Assembly: GCA_025757645.1 (NCBI GenBank)
Contig: CP107216.1
Location: 1,363,501 to 1,427,500 of the forward strand
Length of the DNA stretch: 64,000 bases
Source: Clostridiales bacterium
Lineage (GTDB): Bacteria > Bacillota > Clostridia > Oscillospirales > Oscillospiraceae
Direction: 5' to 3'
Under the pieces are notes generated by a model. That model did not search any database, had not been told where the DNA came from, and was given only the letters and a program-made list of their open reading frames with translations. Within the stretch, counting starts at the first letter, position 1, and every line of letters begins with the position of its first letter. The position numbers were made by a program, and so were the translations under genes. Shown here piece by piece: positions 42,146-49,827 of this stretch.

Positions 42146-42781
42146 ATGAGCGTCATTCCCAAGATCACCTGCCGGCGCTGCGGGCGCGAGTATTCCGGCC
42201 TGCGCAGCCGCTGTCCATATTGCGGTACGGGACGCAGCAAATCCGCAGAGCGCATACCGCTGCGCACGTCCAGTGAAAATGCGGGCACGCCGGCGGCGGA
42301 GCACGCTGCGGTCAATACGAAGTGGCAGATGCTGTTCGGCGGCATTTTGCTCCTCGCGGTCGTGGCTGCCGTCATCGTGCTCATCACCGTGAGCCTGAAC
42401 GCCAGTCAAAATACCCCGAGCGTTGCCGAGCCGACCCCGCCGGCGACGGTTTCCAGTGCCGCGCCGGTCGCCACGCCGACACCCACACCGGAGCCGACCC
42501 CGACTCCGACGCCGACTCCGTCGGTCACGAGCATCACCATCACGTTCCTCGGCAGCAAGCGCACGGAGTTCGCGGCCAAGGTCGGCGATGAGGTGCCGCT
42601 GAGCACGACGATCTATCCGGCCGGCGGCAATCAGACTGTCACGTGGTCGAGTAAGGACGAATCCATTGCCACCGTCAGCGACAAGGGCGTCGTGACCGGC
42701 GTGGGCAAAGGCACGACGACGATCACGGCCGAGTGCGGCGGCGTGAAGGCCGACTGCACGGTCTATATCACGGCGAAGTAA
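42146..42781 (+). CDS. Zinc-ribbon membrane protein with Big2 immunoglobulin-like domain
   Basis: The 211-residue protein has an N-terminal zinc ribbon (CRRCGREYSG and CPYCGTG) facing the cytoplasm and a transmembrane helix (MLFGGILLLAVVAAVIVLIT). A Thr-Pro-rich stalk (PTPTPEPTPTPTPTPS) leads to one Big2 domain (TIYPAGGNQTVTWSSKDESI...GVVTGVGKGTTTITAE) outside. Such modular proteins are common at clostridial surfaces; their ligands are unknown. GGAGGC precedes the ATG. A GC-rich hairpin with no T tract (42792-42826) follows. Confidence 0.8.
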   Translation: MSVIPKITCRRCGREYSGLRSRCPYCGTGRSKSAERIPLRTSSENAGTPAAEHAAVNTKWQMLFGGILLLAVVAAVIVLITVSLNASQNTPSVAEPTPPATVSSAAPVATPTPTPEPTPTPTPTPSVTSITITFLGSKRTEFAAKVGDEVPLSTTIYPAGGNQTVTWSSKDESIATVSDKGVVTGVGKGTTTITAECGGVKADCTVYITAK

Positions 42782-42834
42782 AGCGCCCCATGTTCGACGG
42801 CTCCGAAAATAATCGGGGCCGTCGAAAAAAGGGG

Positions 42835-42863
42835 TTGACAAAAGGATGCAGATGCGTTAGAAT
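42835..42863 (+). promoter_or_regulatory. Promoter of tRNA-Val
   Basis: TTGACA, 17 nt, TAGAAT, 15 nt upstream of the mature 5' end. Confidence 0.85.
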
Positions 42864-42878
42864 AACCAACGCTGACAC

Positions 42879-42955
42879 GGACGATTAGCTCAGCTGGTAT
42901 GAGCATCCGCTTGACGTGCGGAGGGTCACAGGTTCGAGTCCTGTATCGTCCACCA
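42879..42955 (+). tRNA. tRNA-Val (anticodon GAC)
   Basis: GGACGAT pairs with ATCGTCC (acceptor), the anticodon stem is TCCGC/GCGGA with loop TTGACGT (anticodon GAC), and the T arm holds GGTTCGAGTCC. The 3' CCA is encoded. It reads GUC/GUU codons, matching the GTC specifier proposed for the valS T-box. It is the probable attachment gene of the adjacent prophage. Confidence 0.94.
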
Positions 42956-42960
42956 CGAAG

Positions 42961-42995
42961 AATCCCGCAATCTGTTGAGATTGCGGGATTTTTTG
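42961..42995 (+). terminator. Terminator after tRNA-Val
   Basis: AATCCCGCAATCT, loop GTTG, AGATTGCGGGATT, then TTTT. Whether it is host or phage DNA depends on the exact attachment core. Confidence 0.9.
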
Positions 42996-43054
42996 CGTTT
43001 TGCAGCATGTCCGCACTGCGTCATACTGCCCGTTGCGACGGGCTAAAAACGCGG

Positions 43055-44236
43055 CTATTGGGCGTCTGCCGGGGCGTTTGGGGATACTTTTGGGGATATT
43101 TTTTCGGCTGCCGGAAAGGCCTGCAGCACGGTGCCGAGGTTGGCCTCCGGGCTGCGCTCAATGAGGTGCGTGTAAATGTTGAGCGTGGTCTCCACCTTGG
43201 AGTGCCCGGCCAGGTACTGCACGACCTTGACATTGGCGCCGGACAGGATCAGGTTGGTGATGTATGTGTGCCGTAGGATGTGCGGCGTGACGTCAAAGTC
43301 GATCGTGATCTGCACCTTGGAGTTGCGCACCATCTCGCCGAGCTTTTTCTCACGGAGCACGGTCTCACCGTGCTCCGTGCGCTTGGCCGTGCCGGTCTGG
43401 CGGCGCGTGATGTAGCGCCAGGCGTTGCGGTACGCCGTCATGCTCCACGGCTGGCCGTCGCTGCTGCTGATGACATAGTCGCCGGTCGCGGTGCGCTGCA
43501 GGTCGGCGAGGCAGCCGACGAGCTTGGGCGGGATTGGCACGTCGCGCCGGGCGGCCGCGCTCTTGAGCTCGTCCGAGACGACCGGTTGATTGTGCACCCA
43601 GCGCAGCGCGCGGCGCACGGAGATATACGGCGCAGCGCCGTCGAGATGGACGCAGTCCCACTCCAGGCCGAGGATCTCCTCGCGGCGCAGACCGGCGTAC
43701 AGGCCAATCATCACAAACGGATAGATGCGTGTGCCCGCGACGGCGTCCTCCAGCGTCTGCATCTGCTGACGGGACAGCGCCTCTTTTTCGGCCGATTTTT
43801 TGCCGCCGGCGCGCAGTCCGGCGCACGGGTTATGCCGCACGACGCCCGCGCGCTCGCCCGCTTCAAAGATCTTTTTGAGCGCGCAGACGATCTTATCCTG
43901 CGAGCTGCGCGACAGGGCGCCGCAGGCGCGCATTACCTCTGCGATGTCGTCCTCGGAGACCTCCAGTATGTGCCGCGCGCCGATAATCGGGCAGATGTGG
44001 CGATTGATGGCGATAGCATAGTCGGACTTGCGGCTGTCGCTGAGGTGCGCCGTATAGAGCTTGTACCACGTCTGCGCATACTGCCACACCATGGGATTGG
44101 CTGCCAGCGCCTTGCGGCGCTCGACCTCGACCAGGCGCTCGGCGACCTTGCGCTCCAGCTCCTCCGGGTCCTTGGCGTACACGGCGATATAGACACCGCG
44201 CTCGTCCCTGATCTTTTTCTTGAGATATTTTTGCAT
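43055..44236 (-). CDS. int: Tyrosine-type site-specific integrase
   Basis: The 393-residue tyrosine recombinase has an N-terminal AP2-like arm-binding part (KKKIRDERGVYIAVYAKDPE), a SAM-like core-binding domain and a catalytic domain. Catalytic residues visible are Arg in GLYAGLRREEILGL, His-x-x-Arg in TPHILRHTYIT, His in LAGHSKVETT and the nucleophile Tyr in LNIYTHLIE. It catalyses integration, here probably into the tRNA-Val gene. The ATG at 44236 is chosen with AAGG upstream; an ATG 18 nt earlier is possible. Confidence 0.93.
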   Translation of the reverse strand: MQKYLKKKIRDERGVYIAVYAKDPEELERKVAERLVEVERRKALAANPMVWQYAQTWYKLYTAHLSDSRKSDYAIAINRHICPIIGARHILEVSEDDIAEVMRACGALSRSSQDKIVCALKKIFEAGERAGVVRHNPCAGLRAGGKKSAEKEALSRQQMQTLEDAVAGTRIYPFVMIGLYAGLRREEILGLEWDCVHLDGAAPYISVRRALRWVHNQPVVSDELKSAAARRDVPIPPKLVGCLADLQRTATGDYVISSSDGQPWSMTAYRNAWRYITRRQTGTAKRTEHGETVLREKKLGEMVRNSKVQITIDFDVTPHILRHTYITNLILSGANVKVVQYLAGHSKVETTLNIYTHLIERSPEANLGTVLQAFPAAEKISPKVSPNAPADAQ

Positions 44237-44372
44237 AGCAAATGCGCCTTGCATCTTGCGCGCCCGGCATGGGCGTGATAAGATAACAGGGCAGACTACC
44301 CCCTTTATTGCTTGGGTTGGGTTTTCTGTGTCAGCCGTCCGGTGTGCCAGCACCGGGCGGCTATTTTGTTAT

Positions 44373-44389
44373 GTGTCCAATTTGGACAC
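44373..44389. repeat. Dispersed 17-bp palindrome, copy 1
   Basis: GTGTCCAATTTGGACAC, identical to copy 5 and differing from copy 2 only in the central base. It lies at the 3' end of the minus-strand gene 44389-44919. Confidence 0.9.
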
Positions 44390-44919
44390 TATGCATTTTT
44401 GTTGCGGCCGTAAAAGATTTTGCCATGACGCAGGTTGCGCTTGTAGTAGCAGTGTGTGGATAGCTCCTGATCCGGATTTATGCACTTACCAGCGTCGCTG
44501 CACGCCTCATAGCGCGAGCAGCAGCCGAAATCAGTTGGCAGCGCATCAATCATATCGTCGAGGATCGCGGAGAGCAACGGCGCGTAGCTGACAATCGACT
44601 CAGCATCTGCAAGAGGCAGACGCACATAATACGGATCCGACCTGAGGTGTGATGTGCTGACATTCGCGGGGATCATATGCTCGTATTTGACCGGGATTGT
44701 CACATGACTTTTTTTGCCGCGGATGCTGATGCGGCATACGAGGCTGTTCTCGCTCCCGAGGTATAGGGAGCTGTACTGCGCGCCGTCCGCCTTAAAAATG
44801 AGCATATCTTCAGGTGTTGTCGCGTTGCGCATCGTCTCGAGGAGCGCCGGCTCTATCAGCTTGTACGCTGCCGTTTCCGCCGACATCTCATCCAACATAT
44901 CCAGAGTGATCTGCTCCAT
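44389..44919 (-). CDS. Phage protein of unknown function, co-transcribed with the exonuclease-BRCT gene
   Basis: The 176-residue protein has an N-terminal domain with mixed alpha/beta character (LIFKADGAQYSSLYLGSENSLVCRISIRGKKSHVTI; quoted in pieces) and a C-terminal cysteine-rich segment (FGCCSRYEACSDAGKCI...HCYYKR) that may bind metal. Its ATG overlaps the stop of the upstream exonuclease gene by one base, so translation is coupled. It resembles uncharacterised proteins of clostridial phages, but I cannot assign a function. The two-gene pair is flanked on both sides by copies of the 17-bp palindrome. Confidence 0.65.
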   Translation of the reverse strand: MEQITLDMLDEMSAETAAYKLIEPALLETMRNATTPEDMLIFKADGAQYSSLYLGSENSLVCRISIRGKKSHVTIPVKYEHMIPANVSTSHLRSDPYYVRLPLADAESIVSYAPLLSAILDDMIDALPTDFGCCSRYEACSDAGKCINPDQELSTHCYYKRNLRHGKIFYGRNKNA

Positions 44920-45878
44920 TATACTTTTGCCCCCAAACCCGCGAGCTCCAAAAACTCGCACTCATTGATGATTTGTATCTGCGCCTGCCCGCTGCTGTTG
45001 AGCTCATATGCCTTGAGCTCCTTTGTGCTGTGCCCGCTTGCGCCGACGGCATCCGGGTCCTGCTCGCCGAGGACGAGATAATGCACTTTTTTGGACACGG
45101 ACGTTTTGACCGTCGCGCCGCAGTTTATGGCTATCTGCATCGCCTCGCCGCGGTCGATGCTGAGCTCGCCGGTAAACACAATGTTTTTGCCGTATAGACA
45201 GCCGCGCTGATCGATCGTGTCGACTGTCGGAGCAATGTCACACGGCCGCGGCGCGTGCGGGTATGTCTTACTGTGCCCCTGTTGATGTGCAGACCTGTGC
45301 ACCGGTTCACGAGCCGGGACAACATCGGCGTAATGGTAGATGTCTACGTCGGGCGATGTTGCGAGGTATTCCCACGCAGACAGACAGCCGCTGCGCTGGA
45401 TACCGGTTATGGCAATCATTGCGCACGCCTGCGCGTCGTCCAGCGCGTTGTGATGCTGTTCGAGCTGGATGTGCAGCGCGTCCGTGCAGTTGTCCAGCTT
45501 CGCCTTGGCGATGCCAAGAGAGTGCGCGACGTCCAGAGTGTCGGCGTAAATAAAGTCTGGTATCTCATGGCTCAGCGACTGCAACAGTACCGTCATGTCA
45601 AAGTGAGCATTATGCGCAAAAACCGGCGTGTGCGGCGAGAACATGCAGGAGATCTCCTGCCATAGCTCGTCCAGCGTTTTGGCGTTTGCGACATCCTCGT
45701 CTGTGATACCGTGTACCGAGATATTGTAAGAGTCAAAACCGGCCACACGCGGCTTGATGAGCGAGTAATATGTATCAACGATGCGCAGACCGGACACGGC
45801 CGCAATGCCGACAGAGCAGGCACTCCCGCGGCTCGCATTGGCTGTCTCGAAATCAATGGCCAAAAAATCGCAGCTCAT
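44919..45878 (-). CDS. DEDDh 3'-5' exonuclease fused to a BRCT domain
   Basis: The 319-residue protein has an N-terminal DnaQ-like exonuclease domain with motif I FLAIDFETAN (Asp, Glu), motif II AHNAHFDMTVL, and motif III in HHNALDDAQACA (His, Asp), followed by a linker. A C-terminal BRCT domain (KNIVFTGELSIDRGEAMQIAINCGATV...KVHYLVLGEQDP, quoted in part) resembles the BRCT of NAD-dependent ligases. It is a processing nuclease for phage or invading DNA. Its position between integrase and repressor, expressed with the lysogeny genes, makes a lysogenic-conversion or exclusion role possible. Confidence 0.85.
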   Translation of the reverse strand: MSCDFLAIDFETANASRGSACSVGIAAVSGLRIVDTYYSLIKPRVAGFDSYNISVHGITDEDVANAKTLDELWQEISCMFSPHTPVFAHNAHFDMTVLLQSLSHEIPDFIYADTLDVAHSLGIAKAKLDNCTDALHIQLEQHHNALDDAQACAMIAITGIQRSGCLSAWEYLATSPDVDIYHYADVVPAREPVHRSAHQQGHSKTYPHAPRPCDIAPTVDTIDQRGCLYGKNIVFTGELSIDRGEAMQIAINCGATVKTSVSKKVHYLVLGEQDPDAVGASGHSTKELKAYELNSSGQAQIQIINECEFLELAGLGAKV

Positions 45879-45890
45879 ATGTAGCTCCCT

Positions 45891-45907
45891 GTGTCCAAAT
45901 TGGACAC
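45891..45907. repeat. Dispersed 17-bp palindrome, copy 2
   Basis: GTGTCCAAATTGGACAC between the repressor and exonuclease genes. Confidence 0.9.
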
Positions 45908-45908
45908 G

Positions 45909-46511
45909 TCACAACTTGGCCCGCAGCTCGACCACACGGCCGAGGATCTGCACGGGCAAGCTCTCAATCTCCTCGTTACTGTAATACATAGGCTCGTAGG
46001 CCGGATTGCTGGGTATCAGCGTCACGCCCTGCGGGCTCTTTTTTATGCGCTTGACGGTTGCATCGTCGCCGTTTACCAGCACGACGGCGATGTCGCCGCT
46101 GTCCACGTCCGGCTGGCGACGGACGATCACGACGTCGCCGTCCGAGATCTTGGGCTCCATGCTGTGGCCCTTGATCTGCAGGCCAAAGTACTCACCGTCT
46201 CCGGCGTCTTCAGCGCTGATGTCCTCCCAGTCGATGACCTCCTCGATCGCGTCGATGGGGATGCCAGCTGCCACGCGGCCGAGGACCGGGACGCGGATGT
46301 AGCCGGGGCGCGCTGGGGTTGCTGGCTGCCCGCCGAGCAAGTAGTCAAGTGACACATCAAAATAATTCGCAATGCGCCGATATGTGTCGGTATCCGCCTC
46401 GTATTTGCCTGTCTCGTACCCAGACAGGGCGGCCTGACTGACATTGACTGACTTGGCGAGGTCTGCTTGTTTGACATTGTCGCGCTTGCGCAACTCCTTA
46501 ATTCTGTTCAT
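45909..46511 (-). CDS. CI/LexA-type phage repressor with S24 peptidase domain
   Basis: The 200-residue repressor has an N-terminal XRE helix-turn-helix (VKQADLAKSVNVSQAALSGYETGKYE) and a C-terminal S24 self-cleavage domain with nucleophile Ser in IKGHSMEP and the general-base Lys in DDATVKRIKK. The linker contains RVAAGIP, a plausible Ala-Gly cleavage site. It should maintain lysogeny by binding the ATCAA-N5-TTGAT sites upstream and be inactivated after SOS induction. AACGGAGT lies before the ATG. Confidence 0.93.
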   Translation of the reverse strand: MNRIKELRKRDNVKQADLAKSVNVSQAALSGYETGKYEADTDTYRRIANYFDVSLDYLLGGQPATPARPGYIRVPVLGRVAAGIPIDAIEEVIDWEDISAEDAGDGEYFGLQIKGHSMEPKISDGDVVIVRRQPDVDSGDIAVVLVNGDDATVKRIKKSPQGVTLIPSNPAYEPMYYSNEEIESLPVQILGRVVELRAKL

Positions 46512-46533
46512 TTTTATCAACTCCGTTGATATC

Positions 46534-46562
46534 AAGATAATTGATAAAAATCGAAAAGTAAA
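46534..46562 (-). promoter_or_regulatory. Candidate repressor promoter
   Basis: The minus strand reads TTTACT, 17 nt, TATCTT. Operator 2 (46531-46545) covers the -10. The match to consensus is moderate. Confidence 0.4.
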
Positions 46563-46591
46563 CGCAATATCAAGATAATTGAAAAAATATA

Positions 46592-46620
46592 TTGACATAT
46601 CAACATACTTGATATAAGAT
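46592..46620 (+). promoter_or_regulatory. Early rightward promoter of the prophage
   Basis: TTGACA, 17 nt, TAAGAT. Operator 4 lies entirely inside the spacer and operator 5 just downstream, as expected for repression of the lytic promoter. Confidence 0.75.
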
Positions 46621-46661
46621 AGTAAACGCAATCAAGATAATTGATAAGCGGAGGTGATACC

Positions 46662-46853
46662 TTGGACGGCATCAAAATTTGCCGCGCGAAACGCGGTTTG
46701 ACGCAGGCGGAGCTCGCGTCGGCGCTGCATGTAGGGCAAAGCACGGTCGCGATGTGGGAGACCAGCGGGTCATACCCACGCGCCGATATGCTCCCAGCAA
46801 TCGCGGCAGCGCTGAGCTGCACGATCGACGACCTGTATAACGTGCCGGCCTGA
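46662..46853 (+). CDS. Cro-like XRE-family regulator
   Basis: The 63-residue protein is a single HTH_3 domain (GLTQAELASALHVGQSTVAMWETSGSYP). It is the first gene from the early rightward promoter, divergent from the repressor, the Cro position. The TTG start at 46662 has GGAGGTGAT upstream; an in-frame TTG further upstream lies inside operator 5 and has no Shine-Dalgarno. It likely competes for the same operators. Confidence 0.85.
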   Translation: MDGIKICRAKRGLTQAELASALHVGQSTVAMWETSGSYPRADMLPAIAAALSCTIDDLYNVPA

Positions 46854-46893
46854 CCGGCTATCATCATGCTACCAAAGGATGTGACAAAACACC

Positions 46894-47364
46894 ATGCAGC
46901 ACAACTACCACAATATCAGCCAAACCGGTAGACGCATTGCCGGCATGACGCAGGAGCGCTGGGCGGAGGCGCTGGACATCTCCGTCGAGAGCGTGCGCCT
47001 GTACGAGTCCGGCCGCGGGATGCCGTCAGACGATGTTGCGACGCGGATGGTCGAGGTGTCCGGCGCGCCGGTGCTCGGCTACTGGCATCTGCTCAACAAG
47101 AGCCGCGTCGCGGCCGACCTGCTGCCACAGGTGGACACCATCGCCCTGCCGCAGGCCGTGATCCAGCTGCTGCGCCGGATCCGCGACTTTGACAGCTCGC
47201 ACCGCATCGACCGCCTCGTGGACATTGCCGAGGATGGCCGCATCGACCAGGATGAGCGACCGGATTTCGAGCAGATTACGCGCGAGCTCGACGGGATCGT
47301 CCAGGCTGCCATGCAGCTCAAGTATGCGAGAGGAGGGGACGAGGATGGCCATGCTGACGACTAA
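46894..47364 (+). CDS. XRE-type DNA-binding phage protein
   Basis: The 156-residue protein has an N-terminal helix-turn-helix region (MTQERWAEALDISVESVRLYESGRGMPS) and a helical C-terminal part (VIQLLRRIRDFDSSHRIDRLVDIAEDGRIDQDERPDFEQI, in pieces). The latter resembles short helical phage regulators. AAAGGATG precedes the ATG. The downstream excisionase-like gene overlaps by 20 nt. It is a second early regulator besides the Cro-like protein; it could bind the dispersed palindrome, which is not otherwise accounted for. Confidence 0.7.
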   Translation: MQHNYHNISQTGRRIAGMTQERWAEALDISVESVRLYESGRGMPSDDVATRMVEVSGAPVLGYWHLLNKSRVAADLLPQVDTIALPQAVIQLLRRIRDFDSSHRIDRLVDIAEDGRIDQDERPDFEQITRELDGIVQAAMQLKYARGGDEDGHADD

Positions 47365-47632
47365 AGATGTGTGCGAGCAGCTGTCAATCTCGCGGTCGTC
47401 CGTTGGGCGGCTGGTGACGGACGGCGAGCTGCCGTGCTACAAGCTGGGCAAGTCGCTGCGCTACTATCAGTCGGACGTAGATGCATACGTCGAGCGCTGC
47501 CGCATCGCAGCGGCGCCGGCAGCCGTCTGCGCACCGCAGCCGCGCCAGAAGCCGCAGCCGGAAAAACGCAAGCGCGGCCGGCCGATCAAAAACGTGGTGC
47601 CGGAGTATTACCCTGGCATGAGGGTGGTGTGA
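47345..47632 (+). CDS. Excisionase-like HTH_17 protein
   Basis: The 95-residue protein has a MerR-like/excisionase winged helix (LTTKDVCEQLSISRSSVGRLVTDGELPCYKLGKSLRYYQSDVDAYV, in parts) and a basic C-terminal tail with an AT-hook-like GRPIKN (KRKRGRPIKN). It is probably the recombination directionality factor for the integrase, or a DNA-binding switch protein. The ATG at 47345 follows GGAGGGG and overlaps the preceding gene. Confidence 0.75.
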   Translation: MAMLTTKDVCEQLSISRSSVGRLVTDGELPCYKLGKSLRYYQSDVDAYVERCRIAAAPAAVCAPQPRQKPQPEKRKRGRPIKNVVPEYYPGMRVV

Positions 47633-47635
47633 GTA

Positions 47636-47760
47636 TGATGATGGGACAAAAAAAGAGCCGTGCCCGCGGCGACGGGCACGACTCAGGTGCAAAAAAGTGC
47701 AATAGCTATTGCACTTACATTTTACAGCAGATCCAAAACGATTGCAAGGGGGGATTTTGA
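47636..47760 (+). CDS. Possible short cysteine-containing peptide
   Basis: From ATG 47636, 3 nt after the excisionase stop, 41 codons encode a basic peptide (MMMGQKKSRARGDG...CNSYCTYIL...NDCKGGF) with three cysteines. GGTGG lies upstream. It ends one base before the next gene starts. The region also holds a GTGCCCG/CGGGCAC hairpin and a 22-bp palindrome, so the DNA may be conserved for structure rather than for coding. Confidence 0.35.
47695..47716. repeat. Perfect 22-bp palindrome upstream of the replication genes
   Basis: AAGTGCAATAG is followed directly by its exact reverse complement with no spacer. It lies about 50 nt before the replication-protein start codon and can act as an operator, cruciform or origin element. 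Confidence 0.85.
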
Positions 47761-47761
47761 G

Positions 47762-48529
47762 ATGGCCGTGATGCGCGTCGAAAAGTCGACGAATTACACT
47801 GTCATGAGCAACCGCCATCTTGACGACACCCGCCTGAGCCTCAAGGCGATCGGCCTACTGAGCAAGATCCTGCGTCTGCCGGACGACTGGGACTATACGC
47901 TCGAGGGCCTCGCCCACATCTGCAAGGAGGGCAAGGACGCCATCCGGTCCGCGATCGTGGAGCTGGAGCAGGCGGGCTACATCGAGCGCCGCCAGACGCA
48001 CGCGGCGGACGGATCTTTTGCGGGCAACGAGTACATCGTGCACGAGGCGCCGCTTGGCGCAGATGCGCCACCGTCGTCGGATAATCCCACAACGGTGTCA
48101 CCGTCGTCGGGAAACCCGTCGACGGATAACCCGTCAACGGAAAATCCAACGCAACCAAGTACTAAAGATACCAAGTACTTAGATACTAATACCCCCTTTA
48201 CCCCCCAGAGGGGGCGGCGAGCGCCGAAAAAAGAACAAGGGCGCGAGCCGGCGTGGAAGCCGGAACGCTTTGCGGCGTTTTGGAAGTACTACCCGCGGGG
48301 CGAGAAGCCAAGGGCTGCCGCGGCCGCATGGGACAAGCTAAAGCCGGACGATGCACTGATCGACGACATCGCCAGAGCGCTCAAGCGGCAGATGGCCAGT
48401 GAGGAGTGGCAGCGGGGTGTCGGCATCCCGTATGCGGCTACATACCTCAATCAGCGCCGCTGGGAGGACGAGCCACACGCGCCGGCAGAGCAACCGGCGG
48501 AGGGAGGAGGTCTGCCGCTATGGACGTAA
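47762..48529 (+). CDS. Phage replication initiator-like protein (winged helix)
   Basis: The 255-residue protein has an N-terminal winged-helix domain (NYTVMSNRHLDDTRLSLKAIGLLSKILRLPDDW and ALEQAGYIERR-type wing, in pieces). A Ser/Thr/Asn/Pro-rich linker of about 45 residues follows (PSSDNPTTVSPSSGNPSTDN). The C-terminal DnaD/DnaB-loader-like helical region contains FAAFWKYYPRGEKPRAAAAAW and YAATYLNQRRWEDE. This organisation is typical of phage initiators that load a DnaB helicase; dnaB follows with a 10-nt overlap. AAGGGGGG precedes the ATG. Confidence 0.78.
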   Translation: MAVMRVEKSTNYTVMSNRHLDDTRLSLKAIGLLSKILRLPDDWDYTLEGLAHICKEGKDAIRSAIVELEQAGYIERRQTHAADGSFAGNEYIVHEAPLGADAPPSSDNPTTVSPSSGNPSTDNPSTENPTQPSTKDTKYLDTNTPFTPQRGRRAPKKEQGREPAWKPERFAAFWKYYPRGEKPRAAAAAWDKLKPDDALIDDIARALKRQMASEEWQRGVGIPYAATYLNQRRWEDEPHAPAEQPAEGGGLPLWT

Positions 48530-49827
48530 AGCAGACACTGATCGATGCGCAGGCAGCCGTGATCGGCAGTGTGCTGATCTCGCCGGAGATCGTCGGCGAC
48601 GTGATGCTGCGCGTATCGGCGGATGACTTTTTGACGCCGGAGTACCGGCACGTGTACGATGCCATCCGCGCGCAGTGGTCCGCGTGCCAGACGGTCGACG
48701 TGGTCACGGTGCTGCACCGCCTGGGCGATGCATATCGGCAGATGCTGGTGCAGATCATGGCCGACACACCGACGGCGGCGCACTGGGAGGCGTATGCCGA
48801 CGTGATGCGCGAGCAGTCAAGGCTTGCGCGCATCAAGGACGCGGCAGCCAAGATGCTCGACGCGGTGACGCTGGACGAGGCGCGCGCGGCCGTCGAAACG
48901 GCAAGCGAGTGCCTGTGCGACAGCAAGACGCTGCGCGTCGTCAGCTGGCATCAGGGGCTGTGCGAGTTTTACCAGCGCCACGCCGATGGGCATCAGCCGG
49001 ACTATCTCCGCTGGGGTATCCGGCAGCTGGACGAGAGGCTCTACGCAGAGCGCGGCGACCTGATCATCCTCGGCGGCCTGCCGAGCAGCGGCAAGACGCT
49101 GCTGGCGACGCAGTTTGCGATGCACATGGCGCGCTCCGGTCTCCGGGTCGGGATTTTTAGCCTAGAGACGTCGGACGCCAAGCTGTACGACCGCATGGTC
49201 GCGCAGACGGAGGGCATCAACTTCGGCCGCATCAAGCGCAACCAGATGGTGCTAGACGACTACAAGACGGCTTCGACGGCAATCCAGACCGCGCAGCGCA
49301 TCACGCTGGACGTCATCCGGGCCTCCGGCTTTGGCGTTGCCGATGTGCAGGCGGTCGCCATGGCGCGGCGGTACGACGTGATCGTCATCGACTACGTGCA
49401 GCTGCTGCAGGCAAAGGGCAACACCCGCGTCGAGCAGGTGACCAACATCTCGCTGGCGCTGCACACGATGGCGCAGCGGGCCGGCATCGCCGTCATCGCG
49501 CTGTCGCAGCTGTCGCGCCCGGAAAAAGGGCAGCAGCGCAGCCGCACACCGTCGATGTCGGACCTGCGCGAGTCCGGCCAGCTGGAGCAGGACGCGGATG
49601 CCATCATGATCCTCGCGGCGCAGCCCGGCGGCGACCGGGTGCTGTCGATCGTCAAAAACAAAGAGGGCGAGCGCGGCGCGATCGAGCTTGTCTTTGACGC
49701 GGCGCATCTGCGTATGCTGCCGGCGGTGTCCAAATCGGACACGGCCGCGGACCACGACGACGAGGACGACTGGCCGCGGATGCAGGCATGGCCGCGCACC
49801 GCGGAGAGGGGAGGCGAGCTGCCATAA
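48520..49827 (+). CDS. Replicative DNA helicase, DnaB-like
   Basis: The 435-residue helicase has an N-terminal DnaB-N domain (QAAVIGSVLISPEIVGDVML) and a RecA-like motor with Walker A GGLPSSGKTLLATQFA, Walker B VIVIDYVQLLQ and the later QLSRPEKG motif. It unwinds phage DNA at the replication fork. GGAGGAGG precedes the ATG. Copy 3 of the dispersed palindrome lies in its last coding part (49726-49742). Confidence 0.9.
   Translation: MDVKQTLIDAQAAVIGSVLISPEIVGDVMLRVSADDFLTPEYRHVYDAIRAQWSACQTVDVVTVLHRLGDAYRQMLVQIMADTPTAAHWEAYADVMREQSRLARIKDAAAKMLDAVTLDEARAAVETASECLCDSKTLRVVSWHQGLCEFYQRHADGHQPDYLRWGIRQLDERLYAERGDLIILGGLPSSGKTLLATQFAMHMARSGLRVGIFSLETSDAKLYDRMVAQTEGINFGRIKRNQMVLDDYKTASTAIQTAQRITLDVIRASGFGVADVQAVAMARRYDVIVIDYVQLLQAKGNTRVEQVTNISLALHTMAQRAGIAVIALSQLSRPEKGQQRSRTPSMSDLRESGQLEQDADAIMILAAQPGGDRVLSIVKNKEGERGAIELVFDAAHLRMLPAVSKSDTAADHDDEDDWPRMQAWPRTAERGGELP
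49726..49742. repeat. Dispersed 17-bp palindrome, copy 3 (one mismatch)
   Basis: GTGTCCAAATCGGACAC, inside the 3' end of the DnaB-like gene, one base from perfect symmetry. Confidence 0.75.

Larger units (their letters stand above)
46516..46645. promoter_or_regulatory. Early control region with five repressor-type operators
   Basis: Five 15-bp sites of the form ATCAA-N5-TTGAT occur at 46516-46530, 46531-46545, 46569-46583 (last base A), 46599-46613 and 46631-46645. Three have the central GATAA. They overlap the divergent promoters between repressor and Cro-like genes. A longer block, AAACGCAA(TA)TCAAGATAATTGA, is duplicated around sites 3 and 5. Confidence 0.88.

Noticed and set aside
42792..42826. 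Terminator after the Big2 gene
   Set aside because: The stem is strong but is followed by A residues on the plus strand; the T tract is on the wrong side.
47384..47818. Minus-strand frame opposite the excisionase-like gene
   Set aside because: Composition and lack of start signals mark it as a shadow frame.
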